From the NCBI GenBank assembly GCA_003575245.1, contig NMQN01000050.1, positions 1 through 5,259 of the forward strand: a DNA stretch of 5,259 bases. The letters are read 5' to 3'. The stretch is from Candidatus Atribacteria bacterium 1244-E10-H5-B2 (lineage in GTDB: Bacteria > Atribacterota > JS1 > SB-45 > 34-128). Position numbers and translations under genes: made by a program. This document shows positions 1-5,101 of the stretch, piece by piece; the first letter of the stretch is position 1; every line of letters starts with the position of its first letter. The notes under the pieces are model-generated. The model was not told where the DNA came from and searched no databases. It worked only from the letters and a program-made list of their open reading frames with translations.

Positions 1-299
1 CCAGGTTTTACTACTGCCACCCAATGGTCGGGGGCTCCCTTTCCTTTACCCATCCTAGTTTCTGCTGGTTTTTTAGTCGCTGATTTATCAGGAAACATTC
101 TTACCCAAACTTTTCCACCCCTTTTTACTGCATGAGTAATGGCAACCCGTGCCGCTTCTATCTGGGCACTGGTTATCCAATGAGGCTCTAATGCCTGCAA
201 ACCAAAATCGCCAAAAGCAATAAAATTTCCTTTTTGGGCACATCCTTTCATGGTTCCTCTATGTGTTTTTCGATATTTTGTTCTAGTTGGTTGTAACAT
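1..299 (-). CDS. rplP: 50S ribosomal protein L16, 3' part beyond the window edge
   Basis: L16 is a large-subunit protein that helps organise the tRNA A-site region near the 5S rRNA and central protuberance. Ninety-nine codons are visible from an ATG at 299-297; the remaining C-terminal part, about 40 residues in this family, lies outside the window. The protein begins [15 protein letters not shown], the family's basic N-terminus. It continues with [12 protein letters not shown] (32-43), QIEAARVAI (46-54), [14 protein letters not shown] (59-72) and [10 protein letters not shown] (81-90), and breaks off in WVAVVKPG. Arg82 aligns with E. coli Arg81, the residue hydroxylated in that species; modification here is unknown. 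A Shine-Dalgarno site inside rpsC and a 17-base overlap with rpsC suggest translational coupling. Identity is certain from the motifs; no break is seen in the visible part. Confidence 0.98.
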   Translation of the reverse strand, partial: MLQPTRTKYRKTHRGTMKGCAQKGNFIAFGDFGLQALEPHWITSAQIEAARVAITHAVKRGGKVWVRMFPDKSATKKPAETRMGKGKGAPDHWVAVVKP

Positions 300-1017
300 C
301 TTTCCGTGCTCCTTTTCTACTTGATTCTTCTTCCTTCTCGTCAGCTAAAACCTTGTTTACTTCTTTCTGGTCAGATACCTCTTTGTTTTTCGCAGGAAGT
401 ACTTCTCCTCGGAAAATCCACACCTTTACGCCAATTTTACCATAAGTTGTATTAGCTTCAACAAGACCATAATCTATGTCCGCTCGCAAAGTATGTAGAG
501 GTAACCTACCTTCTAAATGCCATTCTGTCCTTGCTATTTCAGCCCCACCTATTCTACCTGAACAAGATACTTTTATTCCTTCAGCGCCCATTCTCATAGA
601 TCGGCTGGTTGCCTGCCTCATTGATCTTTTGGTAGAGCCTCTTCTTTCCAGTTGTTCAGCAATACTCTCAGCAACTAACTTAGCGTCTAATTCAGGTTTT
701 TTTACTTCAATAATTTTTATCTGTAAATCACCTTTTACAAATTTAGACAGTTCTTCTTTTAATTTAGCAACTTCCGCCCCTTTTCGGCCTATTACAATAC
801 CCGGTCTTGCGCAATTAATAGTTAACCTCACTCGATCAGCTATACGTTCAATTTCGATACAAGAAATTCCAGCATGTTTTAAACGATTTTTAATATATTT
901 TTTTATTTTGTAATCCTGATAGATATTTTCTGCATAACCCTTTTTTGCAAACCACTTAACATCCCAATCTTTTATAATTCCAATTCTTAATCCTTTTGGA
1001 TGTACTTTCTGTCCCAA
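283..1017 (-). CDS. rpsC: 30S ribosomal protein S3
   Basis: S3 sits at the mRNA entry channel of the small subunit and contributes to mRNA helicase activity. The 244-residue product starts [14 protein letters not shown]. It has a type-2 KH domain over about residues 38-107, with the GRKG loop at 77-80. The S3 C-terminal domain follows, with [20 protein letters not shown] (147-166) and [13 protein letters not shown] (172-184). Basic residues K130, R131 and R134 align with the E. coli helicase residues R131, R132 and K135. The start is TTG, directly after the rplV stop, supported by a GGAGG site eight bases upstream and by the family-typical N-terminus. From about residue 208 there is a charged, low-complexity tail, making it longer than the usual 218-233 residues. 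Its last codons overlap rplP. Confidence 0.98.
   Translation of the reverse strand: MGQKVHPKGLRIGIIKDWDVKWFAKKGYAENIYQDYKIKKYIKNRLKHAGISCIEIERIADRVRLTINCARPGIVIGRKGAEVAKLKEELSKFVKGDLQIKIIEVKKPELDAKLVAESIAEQLERRGSTKRSMRQATSRSMRMGAEGIKVSCSGRIGGAEIARTEWHLEGRLPLHTLRADIDYGLVEANTTYGKIGVKVWIFRGEVLPAKNKEVSDQKEVNKVLADEKEEESSRKGARKDVTTN
309..314 (-). promoter_or_regulatory. Ribosome binding site of rplP inside rpsC
   Basis: AAGGAG on the minus strand lies nine bases before the rplP ATG and within the last codons of rpsC. Ribosomes finishing rpsC pass over it, which fits coupled translation of S3 and L16. It confirms the ATG at 299 as the rplP start. Confidence 0.8.
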
Positions 1018-1362
1018 TTACTTCCCCTCCCCTTTATGATCAACTATAATGGTAATGTGGCTAGTTCTTTTTCTTATTTTGCTTGCTCTGCCCATAGCCC
1101 GAGGTCTAAATCTTTTCACTGTAGGTCCTTCATCAGCATAGGCTTCGGATATGTATAAATCTTCTACGTTTATATCATTATTATTTTGTGCATTATAAAT
1201 CGCAGAGTTTAAAACATTGTAAACCATTTTAGCTGAACGGTTAGGAAGAAACTTCATGGTTAAGAGAGCTTCACCAGCATTCTTGCCCCGAATAATATCT
1301 AAAACCTGTCTTCCCTTACGAGCAGATATAGGTAAATATCTACCTACTGCCTTTATACTCAT
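1018..1362 (-). CDS. rplV: 50S ribosomal protein L22
   Basis: L22 binds 23S rRNA early in assembly and forms part of the nascent-peptide exit tunnel with L4. The product has 114 residues, the normal length. The globular domain covers about residues 1-78, with ISARKGRQVLDIIRGKNAGE (12-31) and AIYNAQNN (54-61). The extended beta-hairpin that reaches the tunnel follows at about 79-103 (GPTVKRFRPRAMGRASKIRK) and is rich in Arg and Lys as expected. No deletion or duplication in this loop, of the kind linked to macrolide resistance, is apparent by eye. The ATG is preceded by AGGAGG at 1374-1369, six bases away. A 151-base spacer separates it from rpsS upstream; its stop abuts the rpsC start downstream. 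Confidence 0.98.
   Translation of the reverse strand: MSIKAVGRYLPISARKGRQVLDIIRGKNAGEALLTMKFLPNRSAKMVYNVLNSAIYNAQNNNDINVEDLYISEAYADEGPTVKRFRPRAMGRASKIRKRTSHITIIVDHKGEGK
1026..1030 (-). promoter_or_regulatory. Ribosome binding site of rpsC inside the rplV 3' end
   Basis: GGAGG within a longer G-rich run (GGGGAGGGG) lies eight bases before the rpsC TTG. It is embedded in the Gly-Glu-Gly codons at the end of rplV. This strong site makes the rare TTG start credible; no ATG or GTG nearby gives the S3 N-terminus. Confidence 0.85.
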
Positions 1363-1513
1363 TGCTTTCCTCCTAATTTAATTTATTTGCTTTTCTGTAA
1401 TATTAAAAATTAATTGTTTGGTAATCTTTATAAATTTAAATAAAATTTTTTAACTTACTTATATAAGCAATCAAAAGATCTTTTCTTAAAATTTTTCTAC
1501 CTAATATTATTTG
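1363..1513. other. AT-rich spacer between rpsS and rplV
   Basis: This 151-base gap is roughly four-fifths A+T by eye and contains no recognisable gene. It holds the rplV Shine-Dalgarno site at its rplV end and a perfect 12-base palindrome, AAAAGATCTTTT, at 1473-1484. Several A/T-rich hexamers resemble a -10 box, but none has a convincing -35 at the right distance. Such spacing between S19 and L22 genes is unusual because they are normally separated by few bases. Confidence 0.7.
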
Positions 1514-1798
1514 CTACTTTAACGAGGTTGATCTTTCAGAATGAGCGCTATGCCCTTTAAAAATTCTAGTAGGAGAAAATTCTCCTAATTTATGGCCTAC
1601 CATGTTTTCGGTAATATACACTGGTATATGTCTTTTACCATTATGCACGGCAATGGTATGTCCAACCATTACAGGAAAAATCGTTGAATTTCTAGACCAA
1701 GTCTTAATTATAGTTTTCTTTCTCTTCTGATTTAGTTCTCTAATTTTACTTAATAATTTTTCATCAATATAAGGTCCCTTTTTAAAAGATCTAGACAT
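1514..1798 (-). CDS. rpsS: 30S ribosomal protein S19
   Basis: S19 lies in the head of the small subunit, partners with S13, and contacts the A-site tRNA region. The 94-residue product shows the whole family pattern: [12 protein letters not shown] (1-12), [20 protein letters not shown] (32-51), [20 protein letters not shown] (52-71), [15 protein letters not shown] (72-86). It ends in the short polar tail SERSTSLK. Length is close to the usual 90-95 residues. The ATG is preceded by GGGAGG at 1816-1811, twelve bases away, slightly long. It follows rplB by 25 bases. The start is fixed by the universal MSRS(F/L)KKGP beginning. Confidence 0.98.
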   Translation of the reverse strand: MSRSFKKGPYIDEKLLSKIRELNQKRKKTIIKTWSRNSTIFPVMVGHTIAVHNGKRHIPVYITENMVGHKLGEFSPTRIFKGHSAHSERSTSLK

Positions 1799-1823
1799 CT
1801 AAAACAACTTCCTCCCTTATTTA

Positions 1824-2657
1824 CTATTTTTTTGTTCTTCTTTTAACAATATATTTATCTGAAAGTTTATTCTTTTTTCTGGTCCTATACCCCTTTGCCG
1901 GTATACCAGTTGGGGAAACCGGGTGTCTGCCTCCAGCACTTTTTCCTTCTCCTCCGCCCATGGGATGATCAACAGGATTCATGACTACCCCTCTAACCGT
2001 TGGTCTTATCCCTAACCATCTACTTTTGCCTGCTTTACCATGAGATAAATTTTCATGAGTAAGGTTACCAATTTGCCCGATACTGGCTTTACACTCTAAA
2101 TGTATTAACCTTACTTCCCCGGAAGGTAATTTAACATGAGCATATTTTCCTTCTTTAGCCATAAGTTGAGCTACTGCTCCAGCTGAACGAACTAATTTGC
2201 CGCCTTGTCCTGGTCTTAATTCAATATTATGAATTAATGTACCAGTAGGGATATCTTTTAATGATTTTGTGTTTCCTACCTTTATATCCGCATCTCTTCC
2301 GGATACAATTACATCTCCCACCTTTAAATTTTCCGGACACAGAATGTATCTCTTTTCTCCATCATAGTACTTGAGTAAAGCAATCCGTGCTGAACGATTA
2401 GGATCATATTCAATACTAGAAACCTTTGCCGGAATTCCTTCTTTTTGCTTCCTAAAATCAATTATTCTATACTTTCTCTTACTCCCACCGCCTTGATGTC
2501 TAACTGTTAGTCTGCCCTGATTATTTCTTCCGCCTCTTTTTTTAAGTCCTACGGTTAAAGATTTTTCTGGCTTATCAGTAGTTATTTCATCAAAGGTCGA
2601 AATGGTCATAAATCTTCTCCCAGGAGAAGTAGGTTTAAATTTTTTTATCTCCGCCAC
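1824..2657 (-). CDS. rplB: 50S ribosomal protein L2
   Basis: L2 is a core large-subunit protein needed for subunit association and for the integrity of the peptidyl-transferase centre. The 277 residues match full length. The N-terminal part has SPGRRFMT (11-18) and [17 protein letters not shown] (42-58). The OB-fold region includes YRIIDF (63-68) and [11 protein letters not shown] (84-94). The SH3-like C-terminal domain has [16 protein letters not shown] (146-161), [14 protein letters not shown] (210-223) and [13 protein letters not shown] (226-238). His231 corresponds to E. coli His229 (numbered without Met), a residue important for peptidyl transfer. The start is GTG; it gives the expected [15 protein letters not shown] beginning but has only a weak ribosome binding site. 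It lies 36 bases after rplW. Confidence 0.98.
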   Translation of the reverse strand: MAEIKKFKPTSPGRRFMTISTFDEITTDKPEKSLTVGLKKRGGRNNQGRLTVRHQGGGSKRKYRIIDFRKQKEGIPAKVSSIEYDPNRSARIALLKYYDGEKRYILCPENLKVGDVIVSGRDADIKVGNTKSLKDIPTGTLIHNIELRPGQGGKLVRSAGAVAQLMAKEGKYAHVKLPSGEVRLIHLECKASIGQIGNLTHENLSHGKAGKSRWLGIRPTVRGVVMNPVDHPMGGGEGKSAGGRHPVSPTGIPAKGYRTRKKNKLSDKYIVKRRTKK

Positions 2658-2666
2658 TTTAATCTA

Positions 2667-2676
2667 CACCATCCTT
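2667..2676 (-). promoter_or_regulatory. Weak ribosome binding site of rplB
   Basis: The minus strand reads AAGGATGGTG here, ending nine bases before the GTG start of rplB. This is a poorer match to the Shine-Dalgarno consensus than the GGAGG sites of the neighbouring genes. A local ATG within it is closed at once by TAG and cannot be the start. Confidence 0.4.
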
Positions 2677-2693
2677 AAATATCTTTTTAAGCT

Positions 2694-2981
2694 CTAAATA
2701 TTTTCTAACTCTTTAATTTTTTCACCCTTCTTTAGGGTAACTATCGCTTTCTTCCAATGCGAGGTCTTTCCAGAGTATTTTCCTAGACTCTTCTTTTTAC
2801 CTGGCATCTTCATAATATTTACTTTTGCAACTTTAGTTTTAAATTTCTCTTCAATAGATTTTCCAATTTCAGTAGAATTGACTTTCCAATCTACTTTAAA
2901 TACATATTTATTTTCCTCTTTTAATCTTACGGTTTTCTCTGAAATTATCGGTTCTAATACAATATCTCTATCTGAAGGCAT
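2694..2981 (-). CDS. rplW: 50S ribosomal protein L23
   Basis: L23 sits at the exit of the peptide tunnel and is a docking site for trigger factor and the signal recognition particle. The product has 95 residues, normal for bacteria. It begins MPSDRDIVLEPIISEKTV, the family N-terminus with the conserved P-I-(I/V)-(S/T)-EK motif at 11-16. It continues with KYVFKVDWKVNSTEIGKSIE (25-44), FKTKVAKVNIM (47-57) and the basic loop PGKKKSLGKYSGKTSHWKKA (60-79). The start ATG overlaps the rplD stop by one base (TAATG), and GGAGG at 2996-2992 lies ten bases upstream, so it is probably translated by ribosomes coming from rplD. No anomaly is seen. Confidence 0.98.
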   Translation of the reverse strand: MPSDRDIVLEPIISEKTVRLKEENKYVFKVDWKVNSTEIGKSIEEKFKTKVAKVNIMKMPGKKKSLGKYSGKTSHWKKAIVTLKKGEKIKELENI

Positions 2982-3604
2982 TATATTAACACCTCCTCAA
3001 TTCGCTTCAAAGCTTTTTTGGTAATTATTATCTTTTCATGGCTTATAAGATCATAGGTATTTATTTTAGAAACGGGCAAGACCTGTGCCCCTTTAATATT
3101 TCTCACGGATAACGCTATAATGTTATCTTCTTTTTCCGTTATTATTAATGGCTTTTTAAATGCTTGTAAATTTTTTAAAATTTCTACCATCTTACTGGTC
3201 TTATTTTCTTCTAATGATAATTTATCTATTATTATAATTTCTTTATTCGCCAACTTATCTGATAGTGCCGATTTTAAGGCAGCAACTTTCATTTTTTTAG
3301 GCAAAGAAAAGGAATAATTCCTCGGAGCGGGTCCAAATACAATTCCACCTCCTACCCAAATAGGTGAACTACTAGTTCCTGCTCTAGCCCTTCCAGTTCC
3401 CTTTTGTTTCCAGGGTTTAGCTCCTCCGCCTCTTACTTCGCTCCTATTCTTTGTAGAAGCAGTCCCTCTTCTTCTATTTGCTAAATAACGCTTAACCGCT
3501 TGATGAACAAGGTACTTATTTACTTTAGTATTAAAAATATTATCTCTTAGGGAAACTTCTCCAATATTTTCTCCTTTAATATTATGAACTGATAAATCAA
3601 TCAT
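2981..3604 (-). CDS. rplD: 50S ribosomal protein L4
   Basis: L4 binds 23S rRNA early in assembly, and its long loop reaches the exit tunnel opposite L22. In E. coli it also represses its own S10 operon. With the chosen ATG the protein has 207 residues, a normal length. Visible parts are the N-terminal strand MIDLSVHNIKGENIG, then VHQAVKRYLANRRRGTASTK (33-52), the tunnel loop with KPWKQKGTGRARAG (63-76) and PIWVGGGIVFGPAPR (81-95), and the C-terminal domain with ALKSALSDKLANKEII. Lys68 aligns with E. coli Lys63, a macrolide-resistance position, and is unchanged. The frame is open six bases further out to a TTG, but that codon is one base from the Shine-Dalgarno site. Autoregulation here cannot be judged. 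Confidence 0.97.
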   Translation of the reverse strand: MIDLSVHNIKGENIGEVSLRDNIFNTKVNKYLVHQAVKRYLANRRRGTASTKNRSEVRGGGAKPWKQKGTGRARAGTSSSPIWVGGGIVFGPAPRNYSFSLPKKMKVAALKSALSDKLANKEIIIIDKLSLEENKTSKMVEILKNLQAFKKPLIITEKEDNIIALSVRNIKGAQVLPVSKINTYDLISHEKIIITKKALKRIEEVLI

Positions 3605-3611
3605 AAACAAT

Positions 3612-3618
3612 CCTCCTT
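3612..3618 (-). promoter_or_regulatory. Ribosome binding site deciding the rplD start
   Basis: AAGGAGG on the minus strand ends seven bases before the ATG at 3604 but only one base before the in-frame TTG at 3610. Normal spacing is five to ten bases, so the ATG is the start and L4 begins MIDLSVHN. Confidence 0.85.
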
Positions 3619-3640
3619 CCCTGGTAAAAATATACTTACG

Positions 3641-4264
3641 TTACCCAATTTTATTAATTACAACCATTGCTCCTTTAGCACCGGGAACTGAACCTTTCAA
3701 TAAAATTAAATTTCTTTCAAGGTTAATTTTTACTACCTCCATATTTTTAATGGTAACTCTATCTGTTCCCATATGTCCTGGCAATTTTTGCCCTTTAAAG
3801 ACTCGAGCTGCATCTGTAGCTCCAATTGAGCCAACTGATCTAAAATATTCCTTTTGTCCATGGGTCTTTGGTCCACCAGAAAAATTATGTCTCTTTATTG
3901 CACCAGCAAACCCTTTTCCTTTGGATATTCCTATTATATCTACCTTGTCACCTTCCTTAAAAATATCTACCTTTACCTCTGCACCAGATGGGTATTTGCT
4001 GGAATCGTCAACTTTAAATTCCCTAATATACTTTATTGGTTTCGCTTTACATTTTTTAAGATGGCTAGCTATAGGTTTAGAAACCTTTTTCTCTTTTACT
4101 TCCTTAAAACCTAATTGAACTGCATTGTAACCATCCTTTTCTAAATTTTTCTTCTGTATTACTTGACAGGGGCCGGCTAAAATTACAGTTACCGGAATAG
4201 ATTCTCCATTTTTGGCAAATATTCTAGTCATTCCTACTTTCTCTCCCAATATTCCTGCTGTCAT
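3641..4264 (-). CDS. rplC: 50S ribosomal protein L3
   Basis: L3 is one of the first proteins to bind 23S rRNA, and its extended loop reaches towards the peptidyl-transferase centre. The chosen ATG gives 207 residues, normal for bacterial L3. It begins MTAGILGEKVGMTRIFAKNG and continues with IPVTVILAGPC (23-33), GISKGKGFAGAIKRHNFSGG (112-131), KTHGQK (133-138), RSVGSIGATDAARVFKGQKL (142-161) and PGHMG (162-166). It closes with ERNLILLKGSVPGAKGAMV. The E. coli glutamine methylated by PrmB lies in its SIGQNQ segment; here that stretch reads SIGATD, so that modification is not expected. The open frame extends to a GTG at 4276, but the Shine-Dalgarno site overlaps it. A 375-base repeat-filled spacer separates it from rpsJ. 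Confidence 0.97.
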   Translation of the reverse strand: MTAGILGEKVGMTRIFAKNGESIPVTVILAGPCQVIQKKNLEKDGYNAVQLGFKEVKEKKVSKPIASHLKKCKAKPIKYIREFKVDDSSKYPSGAEVKVDIFKEGDKVDIIGISKGKGFAGAIKRHNFSGGPKTHGQKEYFRSVGSIGATDAARVFKGQKLPGHMGTDRVTIKNMEVVKINLERNLILLKGSVPGAKGAMVVINKIG

Positions 4265-4275
4265 TTTTGCATTCA

Positions 4276-4280
4276 CCTCC
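4276..4280 (-). promoter_or_regulatory. Ribosome binding site deciding the rplC start
   Basis: GGAGG on the minus strand is eleven bases before the ATG at 4264. Its last G is also the first base of the in-frame GTG at 4276, so that GTG cannot be served by this site. The ATG also gives the family-typical beginning MTAGILGEKVGMT. Between site and start lies an out-of-frame ATG CAA AAA TGA whose stop overlaps the rplC ATG. Confidence 0.8.
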
Positions 4281-4293
4281 GGGTCTAATATAT

Positions 4294-4314
4294 CGTACTG
4301 CGTATCGCGTAAAT
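4294..4314. repeat. CGTANNN heptamer array, three units
   Basis: CGTA occurs at 4294, 4301 and 4308, exactly seven bases apart, giving units CGTACTG, CGTATCG and CGTAAAT. The same word and period occur in the larger array upstream of rpsJ. It lies just before the rplC ribosome binding site. Confidence 0.6.
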
Positions 4315-4345
4315 TAGTTATTTAGTTTCTTGGTTAATTAGTTTT
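4314..4345. repeat. TTAGTTNN octamer array, four units
   Basis: Four consecutive 8-base units start at 4314, 4322, 4330 and 4338. They read TTAGTTAT, TTAGTTTC, TTGGTTAA and TTAGTTTT. The first five or six bases are nearly constant and the last two vary. It touches the CGTA array on one side. Confidence 0.65.
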
Positions 4346-4366
4346 TAAATAAAAAAATCGATTTAT

Positions 4367-4401
4367 GGTTATCAGTTTACGGTTTTTAGTTATCAGTTTA
4401 T
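4367..4401. repeat. RGTTWWN heptamer array, five units
   Basis: Five consecutive 7-base units begin at 4367, 4374, 4381, 4388 and 4395: GGTTATC, AGTTTAC, GGTTTTT, AGTTATC, AGTTTAT. As a result the 12-mer GTTATCAGTTTA occurs twice, 21 bases (three units) apart, at 4368-4379 and 4389-4400. Confidence 0.7.
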
Positions 4402-4419
4402 CACTATTTAGCTAAAAAC
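4382..4419. repeat. 8-bp inverted repeat GTTTTTAG / CTAAAAAC
   Basis: The arms at 4382-4389 and 4412-4419 are perfectly complementary with a 22-base loop. The stem is AT-rich and would be weak in RNA. The left arm lies within the RGTTWWN heptamer array. I see no T-run that would make it a terminator. Confidence 0.4.
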
Positions 4420-4434
4420 TTAAAACCATTTACA

Positions 4435-4466
4435 TTAGTTAGTTACTTAGTTAACTAATTACTTAG
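4435..4466. repeat. TTASTTAG octamer array, four units
   Basis: Consecutive 8-base units start at 4435, 4443, 4451 and 4459: TTAGTTAG, TTACTTAG, TTAACTAA and TTACTTAG. The middle contains the perfect palindrome TTAGTTAACTAA at 4447-4458. The words are approximate reverse complements of those in the next array, so the two could pair imperfectly across about 4470-4480. Confidence 0.65.
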
Positions 4467-4480
4467 TTTGAAATTAATTC

Positions 4481-4547
4481 AACCAGCTAACCAAGTAACC
4501 ACTAACTAGCTAACTAAATGCTAACCACTATTCACTAACGACTATTT
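4481..4547. repeat. AACCANNN octamers passing into ACTANNN heptamers
   Basis: Units of 8 bases start at 4481, 4489 and 4497 (AACCAGCT, AACCAAGT, AACCACTA) and continue more loosely to 4520. From 4513 a 7-base period can be read: ACTAAAT, GCTAACC, ACTATTC, ACTAACG, ACTATTT. The last three units include a 20-base stretch (4527-4546) found identically at 5116-5135 at the tuf end. Confidence 0.7.
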
Positions 4548-4639
4548 AACTTCCTCTGATACAATTTGTTTAAATAAAACACCCTATTAATCAATTTTCA
4601 AAATATACGAGAAAATTATCTGGTTTATCTTCCTATTTT

Positions 4640-4948
4640 TTATTCCAGAGTTTTGAGTTCAATATCTACACCTGATGGTAAGTCAAGATGCATTAATGCT
4701 TCTATAGTCTTGGTAGAGGGCTCTAAAATATCAATCAATCTCTTGTGAGTTCTCATTTCAAATTCTTCCCTTGATTTTTTATCCACGTGTGGTGAACGTA
4801 AGACACAATATTTATTTATTTCTGTTGGCAAAGGAATAGGACCGGAAAATTTTCCACCAATTCTTTTTACAGTATCTATTATCTTTAAGGTAGAATTATC
4901 CAATATTCTGTGATCATATGCTTGTAAGCGAATTCTTATTTTTTGCAT
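4640..4948 (-). CDS. rpsJ: 30S ribosomal protein S10
   Basis: S10 is a small-subunit head protein; in E. coli it also acts as NusE, a partner of NusB and NusG in transcription antitermination. The product is 102 residues, the standard length. It begins [20 protein letters not shown] and contains [20 protein letters not shown] (27-46). The extended loop that enters the 30S head follows, [20 protein letters not shown] (47-66). It ends with [20 protein letters not shown] (68-87) and [13 protein letters not shown]. The ATG is fixed by the family N-terminus and by an in-frame TAA three codons upstream. It follows tuf by 182 bases and precedes rplC by 375 bases, both unusually long gaps filled by repeats. 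Confidence 0.98.
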   Translation of the reverse strand: MQKIRIRLQAYDHRILDNSTLKIIDTVKRIGGKFSGPIPLPTEINKYCVLRSPHVDKKSREEFEMRTHKRLIDILEPSTKTIEALMHLDLPSGVDIELKTLE

Positions 4949-4962
4949 ATACTCTTATTTTA

Positions 4963-4967
4963 CCTCC
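4963..4967 (-). promoter_or_regulatory. Ribosome binding site of rpsJ, long spacing
   Basis: GGAGG, inside GGGAGGT, lies fourteen bases before the rpsJ ATG. This is longer than the usual five to ten bases and longer than at the neighbouring genes. No in-frame alternative start is available, since TAA stands three codons upstream. Confidence 0.65.
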
Positions 4968-4977
4968 CTATTTTTCC

Positions 4978-5049
4978 CGTATATCGTCGTTCGTATGTCG
5001 TATTTCGTATTTACTAGCGTGTAGCGGATAGCGTATAGGCAGTAGGGGC
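4978..5049. repeat. Heptamer array (CGTANNN, then TAGCGNN) upstream of rpsJ
   Basis: CG dinucleotides recur every seven bases at 4978, 4985, 4992, 4999 and 5006, in units such as CGTATAT, CGTATGT and CGTATTT. After a five-base break (5013-5017) the period resumes. TAG starts at 5015, 5022, 5029, 5036 and 5043, in units TAGCGTG, TAGCGGA, TAGCGTA, TAGGCAG and TAGGGGC. The last units run into the left arm of the palindrome at 5041. The array lies between tuf and rpsJ and ends ten bases from the rpsJ ribosome binding site. Confidence 0.7.
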
Positions 5050-5069
5050 GTATTGTATACGCCCCTACT
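5041..5069. repeat. Perfect 13-bp GC-rich inverted repeat with 3-base loop
   Basis: AGTAGGGGCGTAT (5041-5053) and ATACGCCCCTACT (5057-5069) are exact reverse complements around a three-base loop. In the tuf-rpsJ transcript it would form a stable hairpin 61 bases after the tuf stop. No T-run follows on either strand, so it is not an intrinsic terminator. Related GTAGGGGCG...CGCCCCTAC palindromes are, as far as I recall, dispersed in many bacterial genomes, which suggests a REP-like element. Confidence 0.75.
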
Positions 5070-5101
5070 CCTTGCTAATACTATCTCTAATCGCCAGTCT
5101 T

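Larger units (their letters stand above)
4265..4639. other. Repeat-filled spacer between rpsJ and rplC
   Basis: These 375 bases contain no gene I can support in any frame. Most of the central 250 bases are degenerate arrays of 7- and 8-base words, listed separately. The part next to rpsJ (about 4550-4639) is plain AT-rich sequence, with a weak inverted repeat AATTTTC/GAAAATT at 4593-4617. The rplC ribosome binding site is at the other end. rpsJ and rplC are normally close neighbours in one transcript, so the length and content are unusual. No convincing promoter or intrinsic terminator was found on the minus strand, so read-through from rpsJ is assumed. Confidence 0.8.

Noticed and set aside
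476..913. Open frame on the plus strand inside rpsC
   Set aside because: It lies wholly antisense to a clear S3 gene, has no family resemblance, and its reading frame is explained as a shadow of conserved rpsC codons.
1380..1513. Promoter for rplV in the AT-rich spacer
   Set aside because: TATAAA- and TTGATT-like words occur but are not paired at 16-18 bases with good matches. Such words are expected by chance in sequence this AT-rich.
1942..1983. HPMGGGEG instead of HPHGGGEG in L2
   Set aside because: The functionally important histidine (His231 here) is kept, and the Met variant at the next position but one occurs, to my knowledge, in other bacterial L2 proteins. It is not a defect.
3120..4118. 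Plus-strand open frames inside rplD and rplC
   Set aside because: All are antisense to conserved ribosomal protein genes, with hydrophobic composition typical of AT-rich antisense frames, and no supporting ribosome binding site was judged convincing.
4294..4547. CRISPR array
   Set aside because: The repeats are 7 to 8 bases with no spacers of constant length between conserved repeats, and no cas genes are present in the window.
4593..4617. Possible terminator after rpsJ (AATTTTC / GAAAATT hairpin)
   Set aside because: The stem is seven AT-rich pairs with an eleven-base loop and no following T-run on the coding strand. It is too weak for an intrinsic terminator.
4550..4639. Promoter for rplC downstream of rpsJ (TTGAAA and TTGATT words on the minus strand)
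   Set aside because: No -10 box better than four of six matches stands at the right distance from either word.
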